A stretch of DNA of 64,000 bases, taken from NCBI GenBank assembly GCA_965226825.1, contig CBDDED010000003.1, positions 2,728,001 through 2,792,000 of the forward strand, written 5' to 3'. Positions within the stretch are counted from its first letter, which is position 1. The number at the start of each line of letters is the position of its first letter. The notes below the pieces were generated by a model, which searched no databases, was not told the DNA's origin, and saw only the letters and a program-made list of their open reading frames with translations. Of the stretch, positions 1-6,722 are shown piece after piece. This DNA comes from Io17-Chloro-G2 sp965226825 (GTDB lineage Bacteria > Chloroflexota > Dehalococcoidia > Lucifugimonadales > UBA3495). The position numbers were made by a program, and so were the translations under genes.

Positions 1-678
1 ATGACCAGCATCAACGACATAGCGGACCTGGTGCAGATCCTGCAGGACCACCCGGAGTGGCGAAACACCGTTCGGGGCCTGATTGTGGGAGAGGAACTCG
101 CCAACATGCCCAACGAAGTTGCCATCTTCGTGAAGGCCACGAACGAGAACTTCAACCTCGTACACCAGCGACTTGAAAAACTCGAGACAAACGTCAGCAC
201 CTTCAAGGAAGACGTAAGCCGAATGCACGCGACCCTCACCCGAATGCACGCGACCCTCACCAGACTCATAGGTGAGGACTACGAATCCCACGTCGCCACG
301 TACGTCCACAGATTCCTCCGCCGGAGCTTGGGCATAAACGCCAGCGTGTTTTCCACCCAGCGCGACAAGTCGGCTCTCACTGGGCTCCTCGACGAAGCAG
401 AAAAGCAAGGAGTCATCAAGGCCGAAGAGACGGACGAACTGGACAAAGCAGACCTGATCCTCACCACCGACGGCCCCACAGATTACATCTTGGCCGAAGT
501 CTCAATCACCATTCAGCAGGACGACATCAACCGCGCTGCAGAGCGGGCCAGACTGTTCGCCAAGGCCACCGCAAGGACCGTCACCCCGTTCGCCATCGGC
601 GCGGGGGAGGACACGGACCTCCGGAGGGAACACGTCCAAATTATCCTCATACCCGAGCCCCCGTCTCCCTCAACGTAG
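1..678 (+). CDS. Coiled-coil protein with PD-(D/E)XK-like C-terminal domain, paralogue 1
   Basis: The 225-residue product has three parts: an N-terminal helical motif (about residues 5-45, D-L-x-x-I-L-x-D-x-P-x-W), a coiled-coil stretch (about 45-95) and a C-terminal alpha/beta domain. In the last part an ADLILTTDG strand near residue 150 is followed by a conserved AEVSITIQQDDI strand. This order resembles families in which a PD-(D/E)XK-like nuclease fold follows a coiled coil, but I see no clear catalytic lysine, so the fold is inferred. The same start motif (MTSINDIADL / MTTINTIEDL) in the paralogue at 1000 supports this start. Upstream lies outside the window. It could be a nuclease-like or DNA-binding accessory protein; no function is established. 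Confidence 0.75.
   Translation: MTSINDIADLVQILQDHPEWRNTVRGLIVGEELANMPNEVAIFVKATNENFNLVHQRLEKLETNVSTFKEDVSRMHATLTRMHATLTRLIGEDYESHVATYVHRFLRRSLGINASVFSTQRDKSALTGLLDEAEKQGVIKAEETDELDKADLILTTDGPTDYILAEVSITIQQDDINRAAERARLFAKATARTVTPFAIGAGEDTDLRREHVQIILIPEPPSPST
220..261 (+). repeat. 21-bp perfect tandem duplication inside a coding region
   Basis: Positions 220-240 and 241-261 are identical. The duplication adds exactly seven codons (R-M-H-A-T-L-T) to the coiled coil of the gene at 1-678, so the frame is kept. Confidence 0.9.
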
Positions 679-680
679 AA

Positions 681-852
681 CGAGAAAATTACGATACTCC
701 AAAGCCAACCTTAAAAGGTCAAACGCCCCAAAAATAACCTCGGCTGCGGGTGAGAATAGCAGGGTCCACCCCTGTTCCCGCGGAGTTCACCAACACATGC
801 CCAATGTGGTAACTCTGAAAAGCGCACTCAAATGAGTAGCGCAATTTTCTCG
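681..852. repeat. Structured repeat with terminal inverted repeats, copy 1
   Basis: The left end (681-699) and right end (834-852, GAGTAGCGCAATTTTCTCG) are inverted repeats differing at two positions. Inside are the 13-mer TGTTCCCGCGGAG (773-785) and a hairpin at 822-842 (GCGC-A-CTCA-AA-TGAG-TA-GCGC) whose right arm is part of the right terminal repeat. Copy 2 at 2837-3031 shares all these parts. The element starts two bases after the stop codon of the upstream gene. It could be a MITE-like element or a non-coding RNA; no known family was recognised. It fills most of the 679-999 gap. Confidence 0.7.
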
Positions 853-987
853 AACAGCCCCAGGACCCTTTTCTTTTCCGACTCAAAACCAAGCTTCTAA
901 GTCAGCGCATCGAACGAGCCCGAGGCGTTTCATATCCTGATTGTTTAGGATGGACGGTCAGGAGACGTGCATTGAATCCGGCTAAGA

Positions 988-993
988 TATAAT
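988..993 (+). promoter_or_regulatory. TATAAT -10 box, probably giving a leaderless transcript
   Basis: A perfect TATAAT ends seven bases before the ATG at 1000. Transcription would begin at or next to the start codon, and no Shine-Dalgarno sequence is present. No good -35 box is visible at the usual spacing. Confidence 0.6.
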
Positions 994-999
994 CCACAA

Positions 1000-1659
1000 A
1001 TGACCACCATAAACACAATCGAAGATCTGGCGCGCATCCTGCGGGACCAACCAACTTGGGCCGAGGCACTCCGAGCCCTCCTCCTCACCCAGGACCTGCT
1101 GGACCTGCCGGGCCGGTTCGACCGATTTGTCCAAGCACAACAAGAGTCCAACTCAGCTCAGAGGGAAGCCAACGAAGCACAGCAAGAGTTCAACCGGACG
1201 ACCGATCAGCGCCTGAACGCCATCGAAGGACAACTCGGGAACCTGGAGGGCGGGGAGTACGAACGAAACGTCCGCAACAAGGCCCTGGCCCGCTGCATGA
1301 TCACCCTGGGCTTCCAGGGAGCATACGTTGCCCTCGCCCAGACCAGCCCCGCCGACCCCAGGCTGACCAGCGCCATCGCGCAAGCCGTTCAGAATGGCAG
1401 AATCACACCAGACCGATTTGGAGAGCTCTTCGAAGCCGACCTCATAATCACCGCAGACGATAACCGGCACGCCGTAATCGAAGTCTCGATAACGGCGGAC
1501 CAGGACGACATAGACCGGGCGAAAAACCGGGCCGGCATACTCTCGGCCATCACCGGCGGGACAGTCACCCCGGTCGTCATCACATCGAGATTGAACCCGG
1601 CCCAAGTGGCCCAGGCGGAAGCGGCGGGAGTGACCACTTTCGTCATGGCGTATCCCTGA
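1000..1659 (+). CDS. Coiled-coil protein with PD-(D/E)XK-like C-terminal domain, paralogue 2
   Basis: A 219-residue paralogue of the gene at 1-678. It has the same helical N-terminus (I-E-D-L-A-R-I-L-R-D-Q-P-x-W), a Q/E/N-rich coiled coil (about 47-85) and a C-terminal domain with ADLIITADD and AVIEVSITADQDDIDRAK. The paired acidic strands, E-V-S and the following D-D-I-D-R-A helix are the best conserved parts between the two copies. This pattern is compatible with a PD-(D/E)XK-type fold, but that is inference. The start has a TATAAT box seven bases upstream and no ribosome-binding site, so leaderless initiation is likely. Two diverged copies in tandem, separated by a structured repeat, suggest an old duplication. 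Confidence 0.75.
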   Translation: MTTINTIEDLARILRDQPTWAEALRALLLTQDLLDLPGRFDRFVQAQQESNSAQREANEAQQEFNRTTDQRLNAIEGQLGNLEGGEYERNVRNKALARCMITLGFQGAYVALAQTSPADPRLTSAIAQAVQNGRITPDRFGELFEADLIITADDNRHAVIEVSITADQDDIDRAKNRAGILSAITGGTVTPVVITSRLNPAQVAQAEAAGVTTFVMAYP

Positions 1660-1957
1660 ACCAGTCCAGGACCCTCTTCACTACTTCCCTGGTGCCACGA
1701 TGGCATCGGGGTTTGGGCTAATCCCCAGCAATTGATCACACCCGATTCGGAGGAGAAGAGATGGACATCTACCAGTTGGACCACATTCTTCACGAACCCG
1801 AGGAGAGCGAAGGCTGGATATACCTGGCAGAGATCCCAACCCTATCACAGTCCCGACAAACCCTAAAATCCCCGGGGGCAGGAAACGCTGATGCCCAGGG
1901 TCACCGGGAGAACCACAGCCACACACATCAAACGCTCAAGTACATGGAGACGAACAA
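1660..1957. other. No convincing gene
   Basis: Short open frames exist here (for example 1761-1961), but none has a good ribosome-binding site or recognisable composition. Confidence 0.5.
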
Positions 1958-2419
1958 ATGACCGAGAGACAAGAGAACTTCCATCAGGAACAAGCCAAAA
2001 AGATTCTTCACAAAGCCGAGACAGAAATGACATCCAGCGGGTCGCAAAGCGGCCACGTATCCGCCGCCATCGCCCAGGTCCACGCCACCCTCTACCTCGC
2101 AGAAGTCATAAAGTCCCACGGCCAAGCCCCCAAACCCAACGAACAGGAAACCCCACCCCGTCCCAGGGAAAGACCGATAAGTGCGCTTACTGCGAAGGTA
2201 CATTCCCCGAGGATGCCCTCAACTACTCTTCCAATGTCCCAGCCTGCGCACCCTGCCAGAAGGTCTTCAACCCCAACGCCAAACGCCCAAACCCCAGATA
2301 AGCCCAAAGGCCCAAGGCCAAAGACCCAAGGCCAAGGCCAAAGACCCAAGGCCAACGCCAAAGACCCAAGGCCAACGCCAAACGCCAAACGCCCAGCCCC
2401 CAGGAGAAGAGCCCCGTGA
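1958..2419 (+). CDS. Small hypothetical protein, possibly frameshifted zinc-ribbon protein
   Basis: The first ~70 residues (MTERQENFHQEQAKKIL..., then AAIAQVHATLYLAEVI) look like a genuine helical domain. The rest is a low-complexity P/K/R/T tail encoded by a tandem repeat. In the next frame, from about 2185 to 2301, lies KCAYC...CAPC, a typical CxxC...CxxC zinc ribbon ending at its own stop. The original gene may therefore have been helical domain plus zinc ribbon, with a one-base frame change near 2150-2190. The annotated stop overlaps the GTG of the next ORF (GTGA at 2416-2419), which supports this frame. Function unknown. Confidence 0.45.
   Translation: MTERQENFHQEQAKKILHKAETEMTSSGSQSGHVSAAIAQVHATLYLAEVIKSHGQAPKPNEQETPPRPRERPISALTAKVHSPRMPSTTLPMSQPAHPARRSSTPTPNAQTPDKPKGPRPKTQGQGQRPKANAKDPRPTPNAKRPAPRRRAP
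2300..2396. repeat. Low-complexity tandem repeat
   Basis: Imperfect direct repeats built from AAGACCCAAGGCCAACGCC-like units. It encodes a P/K/R/T-rich tail in one frame and shorter variants in the others, which makes strand and frame assignment here unreliable. Confidence 0.8.
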
Positions 2420-2568
2420 CATCAGACGAATACCAGGCTGAACTCCAGACAAAACTCCTGGACCTCTGCGCCCAGCACTGGGGCGATGCCCCCGAACTCA
2501 AGGTCAACGTCAAACCCGCCAAGAAGACCAGGACGTCTTCCGCCGGTAGACCAACACCTCGCAGTTAG
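2416..2568 (+). CDS. Small hypothetical protein (50 aa)
   Basis: It starts with GTG, preceded by AGGAG at 2402-2406, and its start overlaps the stop of the previous ORF as GTGA. The product (MTSDEYQAELQTKLLDLCAQ..., then HWGDAPELKVNV) has normal protein composition and C/G-rich third codon positions, unlike the surrounding repeat. No family recognised. Confidence 0.45.
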   Translation: MTSDEYQAELQTKLLDLCAQHWGDAPELKVNVKPAKKTRTSSAGRPTPRS

Positions 2569-2836
2569 CCCGGGCTTTCAGCCAGCAAAGCATCCCCCCC
2601 TTGCCCACAAACCAACGTCCGGAGACCGGTGCGCGTCCACCAACGCTCCAAGACCAACACTCCAAGACCAGTGTCCCCCACAAACCCAAAACGCCCAGGG
2701 TCAAATGCCCCAAGTTCAACAACGGACTCCCTTCCCCACAGGTCGGGGAGTCCCGGGGCTTCGACCCCAATTCGCCGTCCGGTCCTCTGTAACCAGCCCG
2801 GACGGCTCACAGAACTTCGTCACTAAAATCAACCCC

Positions 2837-3031
2837 AGAGAAAATTGCGCTACTCGAAATCAAAATCGAGAGCGCGATTTGCATCCACCAACAGACCGGG
2901 CCGTGTGGGCTAAAGTCCACACCGCGGGCGAAAAATGCAGCCTTCCAGGTTGTTCCCGCGGAGCTTACCGGTGCACGTACAGCGTGCAAGCTCAGAACAG
3001 CGCTCCTCCAAGGAGTAGCGCAATTTTCTCG
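2837..3031. repeat. Structured repeat with terminal inverted repeats, copy 2
   Basis: Left end 2838-2855 and right end 3013-3031 form an 18-bp perfect inverted repeat. It shares the internal TGTTCCCGCGGAG (2951-2963) with copy 1. A CCGCGGG/CCCGCGG stem (about 2922-2928 with 2954-2960) is present. The apical hairpin at 3000-3021 (GCGC-TC-CTCC-AA-GGAG-TA-GCGC) differs from copy 1 by a compensatory change: the loop-closing pair is C-G here and A-T in copy 1. It accounts for most of the gene-free stretch 2569-3195. Confidence 0.7.
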
Positions 3032-3195
3032 TGGTATATCCCCTTTGGGGGGAGTTTCCGCGGGACCGTGGCAGAATGACATGGACACAGCCAACACCGT
3101 GGGTTTCGAGGTGAGGGGGTGGCCTTAGGTCACCTTGGCCAGGGAAAGGGGCTGTGTGTGGCCCTGGTGCAAGCCCATCCGTCCCAAACCGGCGA

Positions 3196-3417
3196 TTATG
3201 GGCCCTCGGCCACCATGGGCGTGTATTCCCGGGTGAAGAATCCGTGGCGCAGGAAGAACACCTGCACCTTCGCCCACTTGTGAGCTCCTTGCCGCGTCGC
3301 CCAGCACCGCGGTTGGTCGGTCTCCGGGTCCAACACGATCCGGGCCGTCAATTGGTCTGGTTCGTTGAATCGGTAGATCACTTGCATTCCGCAGCTGCTC
3401 CCCGGTTGGTATGACAA
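3196..3417 (-). CDS. Small hypothetical protein (73 aa)
   Basis: The product is MSYQPGSSCGMQVIYRFNEP..., then ATRQGAHKWAKVQVFFLRHG, ending in TREYTPMVAEGP. It looks like a compact alpha/beta protein and is more natural than the overlapping frame (3125-3502). The start is TTG inside a perfect palindrome (3409-3426); no strong ribosome-binding site is seen. It lies downstream of the zinc-finger gene at 3480-3746 on the same strand, so the two may be co-transcribed. No family recognised. Confidence 0.5.
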   Translation of the reverse strand: MSYQPGSSCGMQVIYRFNEPDQLTARIVLDPETDQPRCWATRQGAHKWAKVQVFFLRHGFFTREYTPMVAEGP

Positions 3418-3426
3418 TTGTCATAC
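3409..3426. promoter_or_regulatory. 18-bp perfect palindrome
   Basis: GTATGACAATTGTCATAC is perfectly self-complementary. It overlaps the start of the gene at 3196-3417, downstream of 3480-3746 in transcription direction. It could be an operator or a recombination/resolution site; a serine recombinase gene starts about 540 bp away. Confidence 0.5.
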
Positions 3427-3479
3427 TAGTGTGGCGTGAGCTCACGCACAAGGGACGCGTCCCAAACTGGGCAAAGGGT

Positions 3480-3746
3480 CTAAAACCGTCCTGGGTGGTC
3501 ACCAGTTAGAAACCGGCCTTGGTTGATATCCTCGAGCAAGCCCTGGAACACCTGGCTCCCGGCCTTGTCGGAGATCGCCGGGACCTGGCGACTCCACCGG
3601 ATCAGCTCCCCGTGGCACATCACGCAGGTGACGTTGTGGGAGTTGGTCGTCACACGGGCGCTGAACCGGCCCATGTCTTTACCACAGACCGTCAGGCCGG
3701 TAGAAAAGTTCCAGAGGTGGTGCTTCTTGGGGCGGGTGTTCGGCAT
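3480..3746 (-). CDS. Small zinc-finger-like protein (88 aa)
   Basis: The product contains TVCGKDMGRFSARVTTNSHN followed by VTCVMCHGEL. The C (residue 20) and the CxxC pair suggest a small zinc site, as in short proteins common in phage and mobile-element genomes. The start is secure: GGAGG lies five bases upstream of the ATG at 3746. The C-terminal third is poorly conserved in appearance. A role in DNA or RNA binding is plausible but unproven. It is divergent from the serine recombinase at 3966. Confidence 0.65.
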   Translation of the reverse strand: MPNTRPKKHHLWNFSTGLTVCGKDMGRFSARVTTNSHNVTCVMCHGELIRWSRQVPAISDKAGSQVFQGLLEDINQGRFLTGDHPGRF

Positions 3747-3965
3747 GGTGTCCTCCTGTCATTGATGGGGATGCCATGCCGTCTTTTCCGAAAACCGGTA
3801 CTTCCGCAACTGGGCGGCACGACAGTTCCTACGCCGACGCTTGTGCTCCTTTCCTCGGACAATCCACCCGCCGGACTCAGCGGCGGAAACCCCCGATTGT
3901 TCCGCATACCCACCGGGTGTCATTTTCGTGTTGCGGCTGGTGCGGATAAAACGTAACATGGCCGC

Positions 3966-4586
3966 ATGACCCTCTTCGGATACATCCGGACCAGCCGCCA
4001 CCTCCAGGAGGGCGTGGCTGGAATGGACCCCTTCAGCCAGGAACTCCGGCTCCGCGAGGCCGGCGTTCAGAGGGACAACGTCTACCGGGACATTGGTGTC
4101 TCCGGAGCCACCGGCACGGACCAACGCCAAGGCTGGCACCGCCTGGACGGGCGCCTTTCCGGAGGCGATATCCTGGTGGTGGTCCGCATCGACAGGATCG
4201 GCCGACGGTGGCTGGACACACTCCAGTGCATCATCGCCCTGCGGGCCCGGGGAGTGAGGATCAGGTCCCTCGACGAGACGGAGGGCTGGACTCGGTTTCT
4301 GGAGCTGGCGCCCGACGACCCCCTCGCTTTCGTTGGCCACCAGATGGTCAGCATGGCGGCGTGGGTGGCGGACCAAGAGCGGGAAGTGGGACGACGGCGC
4401 ACCAGAGAGGGGTTGGCGGCGGCAAGAGCCCGGGGCAAGACCCTGGGACGCCGGCGGTCCTTAACCGACGACCAGGTGCGGCTGGCCCGGCGCATGAAGG
4501 ACGCTGGCGCGTCGGGGCGGAAGATCGCAGGGCTCCTTGAGGTCAACGAGAAAACGGTTCGGAACGCCCTGAAGGCGGGACTGTGA
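3966..4586 (+). CDS. Serine recombinase (resolvase/invertase family)
   Basis: A 206-residue small serine recombinase. The N-terminal catalytic domain begins FGYIRTSRH with the nucleophile Ser10, continues through QELRLREAGV and DIGVSGATGT, and carries the arginine motif VVRIDRIGRR near residues 72-82. A long E-helix leads to a C-terminal helix-turn-helix (about 160-206: LTDDQVRLARRMKDAGASGR, then KIAGLLEVNEKTVRNAL). This is the usual length and layout of a resolvase/invertase that cuts DNA through a 5'-phosphoserine link. No res or hix site was identified with certainty; the palindrome at 3409-3426 is a candidate. It marks this region as mobile-element derived. Confidence 0.9.
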   Translation: MTLFGYIRTSRHLQEGVAGMDPFSQELRLREAGVQRDNVYRDIGVSGATGTDQRQGWHRLDGRLSGGDILVVVRIDRIGRRWLDTLQCIIALRARGVRIRSLDETEGWTRFLELAPDDPLAFVGHQMVSMAAWVADQEREVGRRRTREGLAAARARGKTLGRRRSLTDDQVRLARRMKDAGASGRKIAGLLEVNEKTVRNALKAGL

Positions 4587-4645
4587 ACATTTGCGTAACA
4601 ACGGCTTCCCGAACCAGACCGGTGGGAGCTGAGACAAGGAGGAAC

Positions 4646-4939
4646 ATGGCCAAAAGAACCTCTCTGCTGGGACGGTCCAGGCCCAGCGAAAGACTGACCA
4701 GGGAGGAGATCGCCGTACTCGACAAGGTGACTCTGCCTCCCGAGCCGCCGGCGAAGCCGCCTTGGAAGAATGGTGCTGGTCCGCAACGGATGGTCCCCAA
4801 GGACCTGCTGACGTTTCGCTGGAGCCTCGAATGCCCTGGTTGCTGTTTCAAGGTCACCGGCAATGGCCAGCCCCAACCCGGGCAACGCCTGGCGAGGTGC
4901 GGCCGCTGTAAATTGGTCCTCGTCCTGGGCGGCGGGTGA
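4646..4939 (+). CDS. Small zinc-ribbon protein, copy A
   Basis: A 97-residue protein, MAKRTSLLGRSRPSERLTRE..., with a C-terminal zinc ribbon ECPGC...RLARCGRCKLVLVL. The ATG at 4646 follows AAGGAGGAAC, an ideal ribosome-binding site, so the longer upstream frame is rejected. It is a near-identical duplicate of the gene at 24190-24483 (same length, same ribosome-binding site); similarity begins about 20 bases before the ATG and stops just after the stop codon. Copy A has CPGCC where copy B has CPGCG. The function is unknown; the zinc ribbon suggests nucleic-acid or protein binding. The duplication boundaries suggest the gene moves as a unit. Confidence 0.75.
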   Translation: MAKRTSLLGRSRPSERLTREEIAVLDKVTLPPEPPAKPPWKNGAGPQRMVPKDLLTFRWSLECPGCCFKVTGNGQPQPGQRLARCGRCKLVLVLGGG

Positions 4940-5200
4940 TGGTTCCAAGGAACCGAAATTGCAACTCAGGCTCCCGCTTCGTGAACTGGCCGGAGCCAAG
5001 GGAGCGGATTTCCAGTGGAACCAGGCCCCACTAGACTTGGGAGCTCTGGTCTGTACGGCCCGTGCGCCCAAGTGGGGGGACTGTCCCGTGCGTGGACATT
5101 GCCCTACGGCATGTCGCAGGATGAACGCCCGGGCTTGAAAGAACCCCTACCAGGACCTGATTCTGAGCGACCCAGTAGAGCCGACGAAGGAGTATCCAAA

Positions 5201-5374
5201 ATGGAAGCCACGGAACCGATCACCATTACCATCAAGCTATCCAAGGAGACCAAGAACACCTACCGATATGACGCTGTGGAAGAGGATGCGGCGGTGAGTA
5301 ATCTTTACATCCAAAAGAAGGCCCTGCCGGGCGGGGCGCCGCCGGAGTTGGAGATCAGGTTAACCGCAAAGTAA
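5201..5374 (+). CDS. Small conserved hypothetical protein (57 aa)
   Basis: The product begins MEATEPITITIKLSKETKNT, continues YRYDAVEEDAAVSNLYIQKK and ends ELEIRLTAK. The motif I-x-L-S-K-E-T-K-N-T-Y-R-Y and a later L-Y-I-Q-K-x-A-L recall small all-beta proteins common in actinobacterial and Chloroflexota accessory regions; their function is not known to me. GAAGGAG lies eight bases upstream of the ATG, which decides this start over the in-frame upstream extension to 5015. Confidence 0.65.
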   Translation: MEATEPITITIKLSKETKNTYRYDAVEEDAAVSNLYIQKKALPGGAPPELEIRLTAK

Positions 5375-5810
5375 CCAATCACCAATTCCCCGTTCCAATG
5401 CAACACCAAGTGGGAAGGCCGCAGAAGGGTGGGGACAGTTACTTCTGAGGCTCCTGGATCTGTCCGAGATGCTCCTAACACACCCGGACAGCACTTACGA
5501 AAGTGACCGGACAAATGGCGGTCCATCTCTCCACTCTGAACGCTGAGACCAAGCTCAGCCACGTAAAAGAACTCCTGGCCAGCTGTAAAGGAAGCCCGGA
5601 ACACAGGAGACTGGGCCCACCGGAAATCTAACTATGCGAGAGAGAATACTACCGGCTGAAGCCGGAATTGAAGGAAAACCCTGGCTGGTCCACGCTGCCG
5701 GAAAAACCGGGTGGAATGAGCTCTCTGAACAACTTCTCATACGCATCCGGAAATCGGAACCGCCATTCCAACAAGGACCCTAAAGACGAAACCCAGAGGG
5801 GAACGCCCCA
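5375..5810. other. No convincing gene
   Basis: No frame here has both a ribosome-binding site and protein-like composition. No repeats stand out. Confidence 0.5.
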
Positions 5811-6041
5811 ATGCCAAGGACCGACGCAGCTACCCAGGAACAGCTCGCACGCATCCAAGTCCTAACCAGGCAGGCCGGGCTTGGAAACCACAGCTCTCAC
5901 GGAATAAAGGCAATCCTCGGGAAACACCCGGCGAAAGGACTCGGCAAATCTATAGCCGACGAGGTCATCCAGGGACTCAACGCCAGGATAGCCAGGGCTG
6001 CTGGAGTACCCTCAAAAGAAAAGGACTCAGAGGCAGGCTGA
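5811..6041 (+). CDS. Small hypothetical protein (76 aa)
   Basis: The product is MPRTDAATQEQLARIQVLTR..., then HGIKAILGKHPAKGLGKSIA and DEVIQGLNARIARAAG. It is helical, with a pattern (Q-L-A-R-I-x-x-L followed by S-I-A-D-E-V-I-x-x-L) seen in small C-terminal domains of phage recombination proteins. This resemblance is weak. The ribosome-binding site is also weak (GAGGGG about 12 bases upstream). It is in the same direction as the neighbours. Confidence 0.5.
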   Translation: MPRTDAATQEQLARIQVLTRQAGLGNHSSHGIKAILGKHPAKGLGKSIADEVIQGLNARIARAAGVPSKEKDSEAG

Positions 6042-6161
6042 ACGCCAGACCAGCAGGTTGATCCGGGCTGGGAGTACATCCCCAGGATAGAATCCATGAA
6101 GCAATGAGGGCTAAACCGACCGCAGGCCCGAACCTTCACCAGGAAAGAAGCAGGAGAGGAA

Positions 6162-6662
6162 ATGCTGGACACTGACGCCAGGGCAAAACTCAGGAGCCTG
6201 CTCCCCCAGGTCCTGGCCCGAAGGCTGAACGAGGCAGGCGCTGAACTGGGCACAACCGCCTACTGCTTACACGTATACCTGCTACAGAAGCTCTACCTGG
6301 TCCCCTTGGGCTACCGGTTCAAGCTCTACCCCGAGGGCCCCCAGTGCGACGAAGTCCTGGGCGACCTTGACCTGGCCAAGTCCAGAAACGAGGTACAGTT
6401 TTACTCCGCCCCAGTGGCCCAACATTCTTCCGCCATTGACAGGATATCCCGTCGGCGAAAGGAGCACCCCGCCACAGTCGCCGGCGTAACAACACAACTG
6501 GTTGAAGCAACCCAACCTTCCAGTCCCCTACTGGATCGGGGCAGCGGCGGCGATGAGAAGTCCATCGCCGCCGCCTATTTCCAGCCAGGAAGAGATTGCA
6601 GTGCTAGCAGGTATGGTAACCGGCTTGAAAAAAGGACACATCCGTATTTGAGTGGTGAATAG
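6162..6662 (+). pseudogene. YwgA/DUF4065-like protein truncated at a repeat junction
   Basis: The first ~80 residues look like the start of a YwgA-type domain: helices containing LHVYLLQKLYLVPLGYRFKL, then YPEGPQCDEVLGDLDLA. Homology-like sequence ends at about 6403, exactly where the 38-bp direct repeat (6404-6441) begins; the remaining ORF is junk coding. The start has AAGCAGGAGAGGAA upstream of the ATG, a fair ribosome-binding site. YwgA-like and Panacea-type domains occur in antitoxins and defence genes, but which one this was cannot be told from the fragment. Confidence 0.55.
6404..6441. repeat. 38-bp direct repeat, left copy
   Basis: It matches 13541-13578 at 36 of 38 positions in the same orientation (core CCAGTGGCCCAACATTC). 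It sits exactly at the break in the YwgA-like gene. It is either an attachment-site scar or the terminus of an IS21-type element, since it ends in ...CCATTGACA. Confidence 0.75.
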
Positions 6663-6722
6663 ACTGCCCGCCAGCAGTGACCTAAATGTAATTGGAGTTT
6701 CCTAAGTTCCTGGCGTAGTAAG

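Noticed and set aside
1153..1605. 150-codon minus-strand ORF
   Set aside because: Antisense shadow of the second coiled-coil gene.
2300..2396. Possible CRISPR array
   Set aside because: The units are short, imperfect and have no spacers of regular length; it is a low-complexity tandem repeat. No CRISPR array or cas gene is seen in the window.
2486..3079. Long plus-strand ORF of 197 codons
   Set aside because: It is P/T/R/Q-rich low-complexity coding that runs through the structured repeat at 2837-3031; no ribosome-binding site or domain.
3125..3502. Overlapping minus-strand frame of 125 codons
   Set aside because: Its composition (runs of G/P/R) is less protein-like than the frame at 3196-3417, which was kept.
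4082..5071. 329-codon minus-strand ORF
   Set aside because: It is antisense to the serine recombinase and the zinc-ribbon gene, both well supported.
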